From an uncultured Clostridia bacterium (GTDB lineage: Bacteria; Bacillota; Clostridia; Christensenellales; Borkfalkiaceae), in NCBI GenBank assembly GCA_944336975.1, contig CALVLH010000015.1, forward strand, positions 1 to 37,270: 37,270 nucleotides of DNA, written 5' to 3'. A model generated the notes under the pieces. That model ran no database searches and had not been told where the DNA came from. It was given only the letters and a program-made list of their open reading frames with translations. This document shows positions 24,339 to 32,656 of the stretch, in pieces (within the stretch, counting starts at the first letter, position 1; each line of letters opens with the position of its first letter). The position numbers and the translations under genes are program-made.

Positions 24339-25121
24339 ATGCCTTCCACCTATACCCATTATCAGTTTGCCGAGGAAGTTTTCAGAAGCCTCCCCGCGCC
24401 CCTTTCCGACGTCGTCGCCGCCGACAAGACCATTTATCTGATCGGCGCGCACGGCGCAGATATTCTGTTCTATCACAAACCGCTCAAAAAAAATGCCGTC
24501 CGCTCGCTCGGCTCACGCCTGCACCTTGAACCCGCCGCTCCGTTCTTTCTCAAAGCGCGGCACATCGTTCAGGAGAGCGCGCAACCAAAATCGGCTTGCG
24601 CGTATCTGTACGGCTTCCTCACCCATTTCGCGCTGGACAGCGCCTGCCACGGCTACGTCGCGGAAAAGACCAAAGACGGCGTTTCGCATACGGCGATCGA
24701 GACGGAGCTCGACCGCGCGTTGCTTGTCGAAGCGGGACTCGATCCCATGCGCACCAGACTGACCGGTCACCTGTCTGCCGATCGGCGTTATGCCGAGATC
24801 ATCGCACCCTTTTTCGGTATCCCCGCCAAAAACGTGCGGCGCGCCATCCGCGGCATGATCGCCTGCAATGATTTGCTCGTCGCGCCCTGCCCCGTCAAAC
24901 GCGCGGCGGTGAAGTGCGTGTTGCAGCTTTCCGGACACGCGGAACTCAAAGATCTGCTCATGGGCAAACAACCCGATCCCGCCTGCGCGGACAGTTGCGC
25001 CGTACTGCGGCAAAAAATGGAAGAGAGCGTGCCGCTCGCCGTACGTCTGATCGAAAGTTATGCGCGACACCTGCAAAGCGGGGCGCCCCTGGACGAATAT
25101 TTTGAACGAAATTACGAATAA
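24339..25121 (+). CDS. Zinc-dependent phospholipase C family protein
   Basis: A 260-residue helical protein of the zinc-dependent phospholipase C family. It begins MPSTYTHYQFAEEV, with an N-terminal His typical of the family's metal site, and carries GAHGADILFYHK and the GFLTHFALDSACHGYV segment whose His and Asp residues should bind zinc. Unlike classical secreted toxins of the family it has no signal peptide, so it probably acts inside the cell; its substrate is unknown. Many Clostridia carry such housekeeping-type members. It is followed after 16 bases by the UMF1 transporter gene and is probably co-transcribed with it. Confidence 0.8.
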   Translation: MPSTYTHYQFAEEVFRSLPAPLSDVVAADKTIYLIGAHGADILFYHKPLKKNAVRSLGSRLHLEPAAPFFLKARHIVQESAQPKSACAYLYGFLTHFALDSACHGYVAEKTKDGVSHTAIETELDRALLVEAGLDPMRTRLTGHLSADRRYAEIIAPFFGIPAKNVRRAIRGMIACNDLLVAPCPVKRAAVKCVLQLSGHAELKDLLMGKQPDPACADSCAVLRQKMEESVPLAVRLIESYARHLQSGAPLDEYFERNYE

Positions 25122-25137
25122 TTTTGGGAGAGAAGAT

Positions 25138-26490
25138 ATGAAAAAGAAGTACACGGGACTGGAAAAACGCTGGATCCTGTACGACGTGGGAAACTCTGCG
25201 TTTACCCTGCTTGCGTCCACCGTTCTGCCCATCTATTTCAATTATATCGCGGGACAGGGCGGCGTTTCCGAACCCGACGCCGTCGCCTATTGGGGATATG
25301 CCGCCTCCGTCGTCACGCTCATCGTGGCGATCCTCGGCCCCGTGCTCGGCACGCTCGCCGATTACAGCGGCTGGAAGCGCCCGCTCTTCTTCGGTGCGGC
25401 GACCATCGGCGTCGTCGGCTGCGCCGCGCTTTCCGTTCCCCTGCCGTGGGTGCTCTTCTTAGCGCTCTATGTGATCGTCAAGATCGCCTATTCGACCAGC
25501 CTCGTCTTTTACGATTCCATGCTGTGCGACGTGACCACGAAAGAACGCATGGACGGTATCTCCTCGCAGGGCTATGCCTGGGGCTATATCGGGAGCTGTA
25601 TTCCCTTCATCGTCAGCATCGTACTCATCAACTTCACGCCCCTCGACATCTCGATCTCCATGCCGATCGCGTTCGGGCTGAACGCCGCCTGGTGGCTGGG
25701 GATGACGATCCCCCTCTTCCGCTCGTACAAACAGATCCACTCCGTCCCGCGCCATTCGCACGCGGTGCGGGCGGGATTTTTGCGGCTCGTCTCCGTGTTT
25801 CGCGATAAATTCCCCGGCAAAAAAGGGATTTTGCTCTTCCTGCTCGCCTTCTTCCTCTACATCGACGGCGTCTATACCATCATCGACATGGCGACTTCCT
25901 TCGGCGCCGCGCTCGGGTTCGATACCACGCAGCTCCTGCTCGCCCTTCTGCTGACGCAGGTCATCGCCTTCCCTTCGGCGATCCTCTTCGGGATCCTCGC
26001 CCCGAAAGTGTCCAACGATAAACTCATTTTTGTCTGTATCGTCGCTTATACCGCCGTCGCCGTGTTTGCCATTCAGATGAATCAGGTGTGGGAATTCTGG
26101 CTGCTCGCCGTCTGCGTCGGGCTGTTCCAGGGCGGGATCCAGGCGCTTTCCCGTTCCTATTTCGCCAAGATCATCCCCGCCGAACGCTCGGGAGAATTTT
26201 TCGGGATCATGGACATTTTCGGAAAAGGCGCGGCGTTCTTCGGCACTCTCTGCGTGAGCATCGTCACGCAGGCGACGGACAGCGTCAACTTCGGCGTCAT
26301 CCCCATCGCCTGCCTCTTCGTTGCGGGTTTGATCGCATTCGTCTTTGCGGCAAAAACCGTGCGCAAAGAACAGGCGGAACGCGAAGCGGCGGCGCACGGA
26401 CAGGAGCCTGTTGCCGAACAAACGCAGGCGATTGCGCCCGAACAGGCGCAGGACGGCGAAAAAACGCCGACGGACGAAAACGAACGATAA
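25138..26490 (+). CDS. UMF1-family MFS transporter (Atg22-like)
   Basis: A 450-residue membrane protein with about 12 hydrophobic segments. It starts KKKYTGLEKRWILYDVGNSAF, the N-terminal signature of the UMF1/Vps22-Atg22-like branch of the major facilitator superfamily (YDVGNSAF, FYDSML, ISSQGYAWGYIGS). Bacterial members are often annotated as unknown effluxers or importers, so substrate is not assigned. The last 40 or so residues are a hydrophilic tail rich in Ala, Glu and Gln. ATG at 25138 has GGGAGAGAAG upstream; an earlier in-frame ATG at 25060 lies inside the preceding gene and is rejected. Confidence 0.88.
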   Translation: MKKKYTGLEKRWILYDVGNSAFTLLASTVLPIYFNYIAGQGGVSEPDAVAYWGYAASVVTLIVAILGPVLGTLADYSGWKRPLFFGAATIGVVGCAALSVPLPWVLFLALYVIVKIAYSTSLVFYDSMLCDVTTKERMDGISSQGYAWGYIGSCIPFIVSIVLINFTPLDISISMPIAFGLNAAWWLGMTIPLFRSYKQIHSVPRHSHAVRAGFLRLVSVFRDKFPGKKGILLFLLAFFLYIDGVYTIIDMATSFGAALGFDTTQLLLALLLTQVIAFPSAILFGILAPKVSNDKLIFVCIVAYTAVAVFAIQMNQVWEFWLLAVCVGLFQGGIQALSRSYFAKIIPAERSGEFFGIMDIFGKGAAFFGTLCVSIVTQATDSVNFGVIPIACLFVAGLIAFVFAAKTVRKEQAEREAAAHGQEPVAEQTQAIAPEQAQDGEKTPTDENER

Positions 26491-26503
26491 AGCGGACATC
26501 GCG

Positions 26504-26534
26504 AAAAAAGCCCTCCGACGCGGAGGGCTTTTTC
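26504..26534. terminator. Bidirectional terminator between UMF1 and asparagine synthetase genes
   Basis: A stem of at least 13 bp, AAAAAGCCCTCCG with CGGAGGGCTTTTT and loop ACG, with T-runs on both strands. It ends the plus-strand UMF1 operon 14 bases after its stop and can also end the long minus-strand nitrogen operon. Confidence 0.92.
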
Positions 26535-26605
26535 TTTTGCGCGGTCATTTTCCGCCGTTGCCAACTCTTCGGCGCGGGCAGTCCCCGCCGCCGTCTTTCT
26601 GCACT

Positions 26606-28189
26606 TCATTTGCCGCTGTCGCCGTAATTGGAGAGAACGCGCGCGCTGGGATCGGAAACGTCGCACCCCTTCCACGCCTTATTGGGCATCCAGAAGCCGC
26701 CGATCATATCCGCCTGCCCCGGGTAATACTTTTCGAAGATCTCGCGATAAAGCAGGCTCTCTTTGGTAAACGGCTTTGCGTGATAGGCGTATTTTTCCGC
26801 GATCTCCTGCCAGCCGTAGCCGTATTTCCGCTCCGCGTATTCTTTCAGATCGTCCACCATGGAATGCCCGACCGCATCGGAAAACGCCGCCTTTTCGCGA
26901 TACAGGATCGAGTGCGGGAGCCAATCCCCTTCAAAGGCGCGGCGGAGCAGATATTTCCCCTTTCCGTAACGGTTCACCTTGCGCTCGGGATCGACGCTCA
27001 TCACATACGACACGAAATCGAGATCGCCGAACGGCACGCGCGCTTCCATGGAATGGACGGAAATACAGCGGTCCGCGCGCAAAACGTCGTACATATGCAA
27101 TTCCCTCACGCGCTTTTGCGATTCTTTCTGAAATGCCGCCGCGGAAGGCGCAAAATCGGTGTACTTATAGCCGAACAGCTCGTCGGAGATCTCCCCCGTG
27201 AGGAGGACGCGCACGTCCGTCGTGCGGCGGATGGCGCGGCAGAGCAGATACATCCCCATCGAAGCGCGGACGGTCGTGATGTCGAACGTGCCAAGCGCGG
27301 CGATGACCTCTTCCAGCGCGCCGATCACGTCTTCGCGCGTCATATAGATCTCGCTATGGTCGGAACCGATGTAATCGGCGACTTCGCGGGCGTATTTGAG
27401 GTCGATCGCGTCCTTATCCATGCCGATCGCAAACGTGCGGATGGGCTTGCCCAGAATACGCGCGCCGATCGAGCACACGAGCGAGCTGTCCAATCCGCCG
27501 GAAAGCAGGAACCCGAGCGGCGCGTCGCTATCCAGGCGCTTCCGCACGCCTTCGATCAGCTTTTCGCGGATGTTGGCGCAGACGGCGTCCAGCCCGTCCT
27601 CGCAGAACTCTTCCGTCGCGGCGATGTCGCAATAGCGGTGAAACTCCCCCGCGCGGTAATAACACCCCGGAGGGAAGGGCATGATCTTGCCCGCCGCCAA
27701 CCCGACGAGGTTTTTCGGCTCGCTCGCGAACGCGATCGCCCCGTCGGCAAGATAACAATAATACAGCGGACGGATCCCGATCGGATCGCGCGCGGCGACG
27801 TATTCGTCCCTGTCGCCGTCGTAGATCACGAGCGCAAATTCCGCGTCCAGCATACGGAACATCTCCGTCCCGTATTCCGCATACAGCGGGAGCAGGATCT
27901 CGCAGTCGCTGTCCGAGCGGAAGAGGTATCCCTTGTCTTCCAGCGCGCGTTTGATCGGACGGAACCCGTAGATCTCGCCGTTACAGACGACGCGCAGATT
28001 GCCCATGTGGAAGGGTTGCATCCCCTCGACGCTCAACCCCATGATCGCAAGGCGGTGAAACCCGAGATACCCCGACGGCGTCTCTTCCAAAACGCTCATG
28101 TCGGGCCCGCGCGACAACGTCCTGTCAAAGCAGAGACGCATCGTCCGCTCCTCCGTATGTTTGCTTGTACAACAGAAAATCGAACACAT
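26606..28189 (-). CDS. asnB: Asparagine synthetase, glutamine-hydrolysing
   Basis: A 527-residue two-domain enzyme that makes asparagine from aspartate, ATP and glutamine. The N-terminal class II amidotransferase domain starts with nucleophile Cys2 (MCSIF) and keeps Arg46 (FHRLAIMG), the CNGEIYG loop (Asn70, Glu72) and Asp95. The synthetase domain has the PP-loop SGGLDSS at 230-236 and GEISDELFGYKY. After MCSIF the usual Gly-rich strand is replaced by CCTSKHTEERT, so this loop is diverged and shortened. GGGGGA precedes the ATG, one base after the ANTAR gene stop. As the last gene of the glutamate synthase operon it uses the same amide donor. Confidence 0.93.
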   Translation of the reverse strand: MCSIFCCTSKHTEERTMRLCFDRTLSRGPDMSVLEETPSGYLGFHRLAIMGLSVEGMQPFHMGNLRVVCNGEIYGFRPIKRALEDKGYLFRSDSDCEILLPLYAEYGTEMFRMLDAEFALVIYDGDRDEYVAARDPIGIRPLYYCYLADGAIAFASEPKNLVGLAAGKIMPFPPGCYYRAGEFHRYCDIAATEEFCEDGLDAVCANIREKLIEGVRKRLDSDAPLGFLLSGGLDSSLVCSIGARILGKPIRTFAIGMDKDAIDLKYAREVADYIGSDHSEIYMTREDVIGALEEVIAALGTFDITTVRASMGMYLLCRAIRRTTDVRVLLTGEISDELFGYKYTDFAPSAAAFQKESQKRVRELHMYDVLRADRCISVHSMEARVPFGDLDFVSYVMSVDPERKVNRYGKGKYLLRRAFEGDWLPHSILYREKAAFSDAVGHSMVDDLKEYAERKYGYGWQEIAEKYAYHAKPFTKESLLYREIFEKYYPGQADMIGGFWMPNKAWKGCDVSDPSARVLSNYGDSGK

Positions 28190-28190
28190 A

Positions 28191-28733
28191 TCATTGTTCC
28201 CCCGTCGGATCTTCCGACGAATATTCTTTCAAGATCTCCAGCGCGATCTGCCTGCGCGGAAGGCGCAGATCCATCGATCGCTTCTCGATCAGGCGGTGCG
28301 CACTGCGTTCGGTCATGCCGAAACGTCGGATGAGCGCGCATTTGGCGCGGTCGACCGCTTTCAGATCGGTCATCTCGCATCTGAGCCGAAGATTCTCCTC
28401 TTCGAGATCGCGCAACCGCGCATTCATTTCCAGCGCGACGGAAAGCGTCTGCAACAGCGTTGCGGGAGACACGGGACAGCGAAGGCGGAGCACGCCCGCG
28501 CCGTCCCCGCGTTCCCCGTCCCCGACGATCACGGCGGCGACGTTCCGCGCCGCGAACGCGCGGGCGGCGGGCAGAGCGCGTTCTCCCAGCGAAGGCAGGA
28601 AGAGCGCGGCGTCCGCGCCGTCCGTCGCGAGCGGATCGGGCAACGTCCGTTCCGCGCGCACGGCATATCCCTCCGCGCGAAGCAATTCCGCCGCCTTCCC
28701 GCCGCCTTCGCCGTATATGATCACTTTATACAT
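28191..28733 (-). CDS. ANTAR-domain RNA-binding regulator
   Basis: A 180-residue protein. The N-terminal part (1-100) is a diverged receiver-like domain (YKVIIYGEGGGKAAELL, AVIVGDG) without a recognisable phospho-acceptor Asp. A coiled segment follows (ARLRDLEEENLRLRCEMTDL), then the ANTAR domain (KAVDRAKCALIRRFGMTERSAHRLIEKRSMDLRL...IALEILKEY). ANTAR domains bind paired hairpins in nascent RNA and prevent termination; in Clostridia they are often linked to nitrogen genes. It lies between glutamate synthase and asparagine synthetase genes, with one-base and 11-base gaps. The start at 28733 follows CGGAGAAC. The RNA target is not identified here. Confidence 0.85.
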   Translation of the reverse strand: MYKVIIYGEGGGKAAELLRAEGYAVRAERTLPDPLATDGADAALFLPSLGERALPAARAFAARNVAAVIVGDGERGDGAGVLRLRCPVSPATLLQTLSVALEMNARLRDLEEENLRLRCEMTDLKAVDRAKCALIRRFGMTERSAHRLIEKRSMDLRLPRRQIALEILKEYSSEDPTGEQ

Positions 28734-28744
28734 GATGTTCTCCG

Positions 28745-29464
28745 TTAATTGACGGTATACAGTCTGTGATAAGGGTTCGCGCTGTCGGGCGTGAGCCGAT
28801 AGTAGACGGCGTCGACGTATTTCGTTTCGTCCAATCCGAACCGTCGGCACCACTCGCGCACCAGTCCGCGCGCCTCGCCCCGAAGTCCTTCCTGCCGTTC
28901 GGCGCGCACCTGCGCGGGGAGCCGCGCGGGGAGACTCTCACAGCGGAGATAGATCACGCCGCCGTGCATTCCCGTGCCGCAGAAATTCCCCACGATCGGT
29001 CTGCCGTCCGTATGGTCGCCCAGCACGATGATCGTGCCGCCCGCCTGATATTCGCCGAGAAAGCTCCCCGCGCGGCCGCCGATGACGATGGCGGGACGAT
29101 TGTCCTGATACGCCTTCATGTGGATACCGCAACGATAGCCCGCGTCGCCGCGCACGAAGATCCTGCCGCCGCGCATGGCGTAGCCCGTGGCGTCGCCCGC
29201 GCTCCCCGCGACGACGATCTCGCCGCCGTTCATGGTGTCGCCCGTCGCTTCCTGCACGTTGCCCTCCACGCGGACGCGCGCTCCGTCCAGATAGGCGCCC
29301 AGCGCGTTCCCGGGCGTGCCTTCCACGAGGATCTCCTTTCCGGAAAGTCCCGCCGCGATGTATCTCTGCCCGATGCAATGCCTGATGTTTACCCGTTCTT
29401 CTTCGCAGGAACGGACCTGTGCGTTCAGAGCGGAAAAATGAAGTTCCGCCGCGTCGATCGTCAT
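28745..29464 (-). CDS. Glutamate synthase GXGXG-domain subunit (split GltB C-terminal part)
   Basis: A 239-residue right-handed beta-helix protein made of GXXXG-type repeats (GNALGAYLDGARVRVEGNVQ, ATGDTMNGGEIVVAGSAGDATG, GNFCGTGMHGGVIYLR), matching the C-terminal alpha-subunit domain of glutamate synthase. In bacterial GltB it is fused to the synthase domain; here it is a separate gene, as in the archaeal-type split enzyme. It is structural and helps build the ammonia tunnel assembly. A GGGAGG site precedes the ATG at 29464, one base after the FAD-protein gene stop. The longer in-frame start would lie inside that gene. Confidence 0.9.
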   Translation of the reverse strand: MTIDAAELHFSALNAQVRSCEEERVNIRHCIGQRYIAAGLSGKEILVEGTPGNALGAYLDGARVRVEGNVQEATGDTMNGGEIVVAGSAGDATGYAMRGGRIFVRGDAGYRCGIHMKAYQDNRPAIVIGGRAGSFLGEYQAGGTIIVLGDHTDGRPIVGNFCGTGMHGGVIYLRCESLPARLPAQVRAERQEGLRGEARGLVREWCRRFGLDETKYVDAVYYRLTPDSANPYHRLYTVN

Positions 29465-29465
29465 A

Positions 29466-30695
29466 TCACACCTCCCGCGCGAGCATCTCCCCGCGCGCCT
29501 GTTCGGGAAACGCCGCAAGGCAGGGTTCCCGCTTCAAAAGTCCGAAATCCACCCGTCCGAGGGGCGTCTGCTCGCGGATGAGCGACGTGTAGATCCCCGC
29601 CCGTTCGGGTTTGTTCACGAGGATGAAGCCTTTCAGCACGCCGTCCTTGCAAAAGAGCGCGCGATAGCTCTCCCCTTCCCGTTCGGCATAACACTCCCCG
29701 ACATAGCTCCCCGCCGTGAGGACGCGGGTGCCGAAAAATCCGACCGCGTTGAGCGGGATCGCCTTACCGAACGCCGCCGTGCCGCCCGCCATATTCACGC
29801 CCGCGCAGTATCCCTGCCGATAGGCGTTGGGAAGCAGAGCAAGCACGCGCCGCGTCCCCGAAGAGAGATCGAAACTCTCCGCGCAGTCGCCCGCCGCGTA
29901 TACGCCGCGAAGGGAGGTCTCCTGCCGTTCGTCCGTGACGATCCCCCGCGCGATCTCGCAACCCGCCTGCGCCGCCAGGCGGGTGTTCGGGCGCACGCCC
30001 ACCGCCGTGACGAGAAGATCGAAATCCAGCTCTTTCCCGCTTTTTAGATACGCCTTATTCCCTTCGAAGCGGACGACGCTGTCCGAGAGAAAGAACTTCG
30101 CGCCCCGCCGTTCCAACGCACGGCGGACGATCTCCGCGCCCTGCTCGTCGAGTACGCTCGGCAGGATGCGGTCGGCAAGATCGACGATATACACGCTCCC
30201 GACGCTGTCCGCGATCCCCTCAAAGCATTTGAGTCCGATGAGCCCCGCGCCGACGATGAGCACGCTCTTGCGCCGCCCGAGGCGTTTTTTCAAAGCGAGC
30301 GCGTCGTCGAGCGTCAGAAAGGAAAACCTGTCGCGCACCGTTTCGATCCCCTCCATGGGAGGTGCGAAAGGGACGGATCCGCACGCGAGGAGCAGTCTGT
30401 CGTATCCGATCTTCTCCCCGTCGGCGAGCGTGACTTCCCCGACGGCGGGATCAAAACATTCCGCGCGCCTGGAATATAACACGGCAATGCCGTTCTTTTC
30501 ATAAAAATCTGAGGGGCGGTATTTCATCCGCTCCATATCCGTCGCGCCTTGGAGATAATACGAGATGAGCGGCCTGCCGTAAGTATGGTATTTTTCTTCC
30601 GTGACGATGACGATCTCCCCCGTCTTGTCGACGGAGCGGATCCCCTCCGCGGCGCCGATTCCCGCCGCCGAATTTCCGATGATGACGTATTTCAT
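29466..30695 (-). CDS. FAD/NAD(P)-dependent oxidoreductase, probable glutamate synthase electron-input subunit
   Basis: A 409-residue flavoprotein of the NADH:rubredoxin/nitrite reductase type. The FAD-binding start reads YVIIGNSAAGIGAAEGI, the NAD(P)-binding motif is VLIVGAGLIGLKC, and the second FAD motif is GVYAAGDCAE. It should take electrons from NAD(P)H and, through the ferredoxin subunit encoded just before it, feed the FMN centre of the synthase. This replaces the normal GltD small subunit. The ATG at 30695 lies one base after the ferredoxin gene stop and follows GAGAGGGG. Role in the complex is inferred from gene order. Confidence 0.88.
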   Translation of the reverse strand: MKYVIIGNSAAGIGAAEGIRSVDKTGEIVIVTEEKYHTYGRPLISYYLQGATDMERMKYRPSDFYEKNGIAVLYSRRAECFDPAVGEVTLADGEKIGYDRLLLACGSVPFAPPMEGIETVRDRFSFLTLDDALALKKRLGRRKSVLIVGAGLIGLKCFEGIADSVGSVYIVDLADRILPSVLDEQGAEIVRRALERRGAKFFLSDSVVRFEGNKAYLKSGKELDFDLLVTAVGVRPNTRLAAQAGCEIARGIVTDERQETSLRGVYAAGDCAESFDLSSGTRRVLALLPNAYRQGYCAGVNMAGGTAAFGKAIPLNAVGFFGTRVLTAGSYVGECYAEREGESYRALFCKDGVLKGFILVNKPERAGIYTSLIREQTPLGRVDFGLLKREPCLAAFPEQARGEMLAREV

Positions 30696-30696
30696 G

Positions 30697-31134
30697 TTAT
30701 CCCCTCTCCTCATAGACGATGGCGTTGTTGGGACAATGCTTCACGCAGTTCGGTTCGCCGCAGGCATTGTCCGTACAAAGCTGGCACTTCATCGCCGCGT
30801 GCCCGTCGGGAGCGGGCATGACCGCGCCGTAAGGGCAGACGAGCACGCAGGTGAGACACCCCACGCATTTTTCGCGGTCGATCCTGACCACCCCGTCCCC
30901 GCCCACGGACAGCGCGCCCGAGATACAGCTCTGCACGCACAGCGGCTCGCGGCAATGGCGGCAGTTGACGGAAAAACACACACCGTCACCTTCCTCCACC
31001 CGTATTCTGGGGTACACGGGTTTCCCTTTCAGCGCCTTGACGATGTCGGAAAGCCCCGTCGCCGCAAAGGCGCATTCATATTCGCACAGATGACACCCGA
31101 GACACCATTTCTCATTGACGTAAACGCGTTTCAT
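30697..31134 (-). CDS. 4Fe-4S ferredoxin-like electron-transfer subunit
   Basis: A 145-residue protein with four groups of cysteines: Cys11-X2-Cys14-X2-Cys17-X3-Cys21 near the start, CFSVNCRHCREPLC, CVGCLTCVLVCP and CQLCTDNACGEPNCVKHCP. This is the polyferredoxin pattern of HycB/CooF/DmsB-type subunits and could hold up to four [4Fe-4S] clusters. It likely wires the FAD oxidoreductase to the FMN/Fe-S synthase subunit. The start at 31134 follows GGAGGGAAGAG, 13 bases after the synthase gene stop. Confidence 0.9.
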   Translation of the reverse strand: MKRVYVNEKWCLGCHLCEYECAFAATGLSDIVKALKGKPVYPRIRVEEGDGVCFSVNCRHCREPLCVQSCISGALSVGGDGVVRIDREKCVGCLTCVLVCPYGAVMPAPDGHAAMKCQLCTDNACGEPNCVKHCPNNAIVYEERG

Positions 31135-31147
31135 CTCTTCCCTCCGT

Positions 31148-32656
31148 TCACATGGATTCGCCCGCATAGCGGATGCCGAGGATGCGCAGTTCGGCGTCGG
31201 TCAGACCGATCCCCCGAAGCATGAGCCTGTTCCCGCGCAACGCTTCCACCGAGTTGATGCCCATGCCGCCCATCATCTCCCTGATCTCGTGATCCCAGGC
31301 GGTGACGAGGTTGACCAGCCGCTTGTAGCCGAGGTCGGGATTGAGCCGCTTGACGAGGTCGGGGCGCTGCGTCGCGATGCCCCAGTTGCATTTCCCCTCG
31401 TGACAGCTCCTGCACAGATGACAGCCGAGCGCCAGAAGCGCCGCCGTACCGATATAGCAGGCGTCCGCGCCCATGGCGATCGCCTTGACGACGTCTGCGC
31501 TCGAACGCACCGAACCGCCGACCACGAGGGACACCTCGTCACGGATGCCCTCGTCGCGCAACCGCTGATCCACCTGCGCGAGCGCAAGCTCGATGGGGAT
31601 GCCGACATGGTCGCGGATACGGGTGGGCGCCGCACCCGTGCCGCCGCGATAGCCGTCGATGGCGATGATGTCCGCGCCGCTCCGCGCGATCCCGCTCGCG
31701 ATCGCCGCCGCATTGTGCACCGCCGCGATCTTGACGATGACGGGCTTCTTATATTCCGTCGCCTCTTTGAGCGAATAGACGAGCTGACGCAGATCCTCGA
31801 TCGAATAAATATCGTGATGCGGCGCGGGAGAGATGGCGTCCACGCCCTGCGGGATCATGCGCGTTTCCGAGACGTCCGCCGTGATCTTCGCGCCGGGCAG
31901 GTGCCCGCCGATCCCCGGCTTTGCGCCCTGTCCCATCTTGATCTCGATCGCCGCCGCGTTTTCCAGATAGTCCTTGAACACCCCGAACCGCCCGCTCGCG
32001 ACCTGGACGATCGTATTCTTTCCGTAGCGGTAAAAATCTTTGTGCAATCCGCCCTCGCCCGTGTTGTAGAACGTGCCGAGTTCCTCCGCCGCCCGTGCGA
32101 GCGCCTCGTGCGCGTTATAGCTGATCGAGCCGTAACTCATCGCCGAGAACATCACGGGCACGCGCAGTTTTAATTGCGGCGCGAGCGTATCTTTGAGTTT
32201 TCCCCGTTCATCGCGCTCGATCGTGACCGAACGCTTGCCCAGATAGATCTGCGTTTCCATGGGTTCGCGCAAAGGATCGATGGGCGGATTGGTGACCTGA
32301 GAGGCGTTGACGAGCATCTTATCCCAATAGACGGGATAGGGCTTGGGATTTCCCATGGACGAGAGCAGCACGCCGCCCGAATTCGCCTGCTTGTAGACCT
32401 CGTTGATCGTCTGATTGTCCCAGTTCGCGTTTACTTTATAGGTATCGTCCGACTTGACGATCTTGAGCGCGTGCGACGGGCAGAGGCACACGCAGCGATG
32501 ACAGTTGACGCACTTCGCGCTGTCTGCGGACATCTTTCCCGTTTCCGCGTCGAAGGAGTGAACGAGATTCGCGCATTGCCGCTCGCAGACGCGGCAGGAT
32601 ATGCACCTGCTCTCGTCGCGCACGACTTCATATTCCGGATAGAGATACATATTCAT
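31148..32656 (-). CDS. Glutamate synthase, FMN-binding catalytic subunit (archaeal-type)
   Basis: A 502-residue protein that forms glutamate from 2-oxoglutarate and ammonia. It begins with two [4Fe-4S] motifs (Cys18, 21, 24, 28 and Cys49, 52, 55, 59), absent from the bacterial large subunit but typical of the archaeal-type split enzyme. The FMN-binding synthase barrel follows: VPVMFSAMSYGSISYNAHEALARAA, GQGAKPGIGGHLPG, GADIIAIDGYRGGTGAAP, and the Fe-S cysteines of ALGCHLCRSCHEGKC. The start makes an ATGA overlap with the amidotransferase gene. With the separate amidotransferase, GXGXG and redox genes it rebuilds a full glutamate synthase. Confidence 0.94.
   Translation of the reverse strand: MNMYLYPEYEVVRDESRCISCRVCERQCANLVHSFDAETGKMSADSAKCVNCHRCVCLCPSHALKIVKSDDTYKVNANWDNQTINEVYKQANSGGVLLSSMGNPKPYPVYWDKMLVNASQVTNPPIDPLREPMETQIYLGKRSVTIERDERGKLKDTLAPQLKLRVPVMFSAMSYGSISYNAHEALARAAEELGTFYNTGEGGLHKDFYRYGKNTIVQVASGRFGVFKDYLENAAAIEIKMGQGAKPGIGGHLPGAKITADVSETRMIPQGVDAISPAPHHDIYSIEDLRQLVYSLKEATEYKKPVIVKIAAVHNAAAIASGIARSGADIIAIDGYRGGTGAAPTRIRDHVGIPIELALAQVDQRLRDEGIRDEVSLVVGGSVRSSADVVKAIAMGADACYIGTAALLALGCHLCRSCHEGKCNWGIATQRPDLVKRLNPDLGYKRLVNLVTAWDHEIREMMGGMGINSVEALRGNRLMLRGIGLTDAELRILGIRYAGESM

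Noticed and set aside
22558-24441. 627-codon plus-strand frame over uraA
   Set aside because: Low-complexity Asp/Arg/Glu/His-rich shadow of the permease gene; it runs across the promoter region and into the phospholipase gene in another frame.
26345-28333. 662-codon plus-strand frame over asnB
   Set aside because: Antisense of asparagine synthetase and the terminator region; composition is typical of a GC-rich shadow frame.
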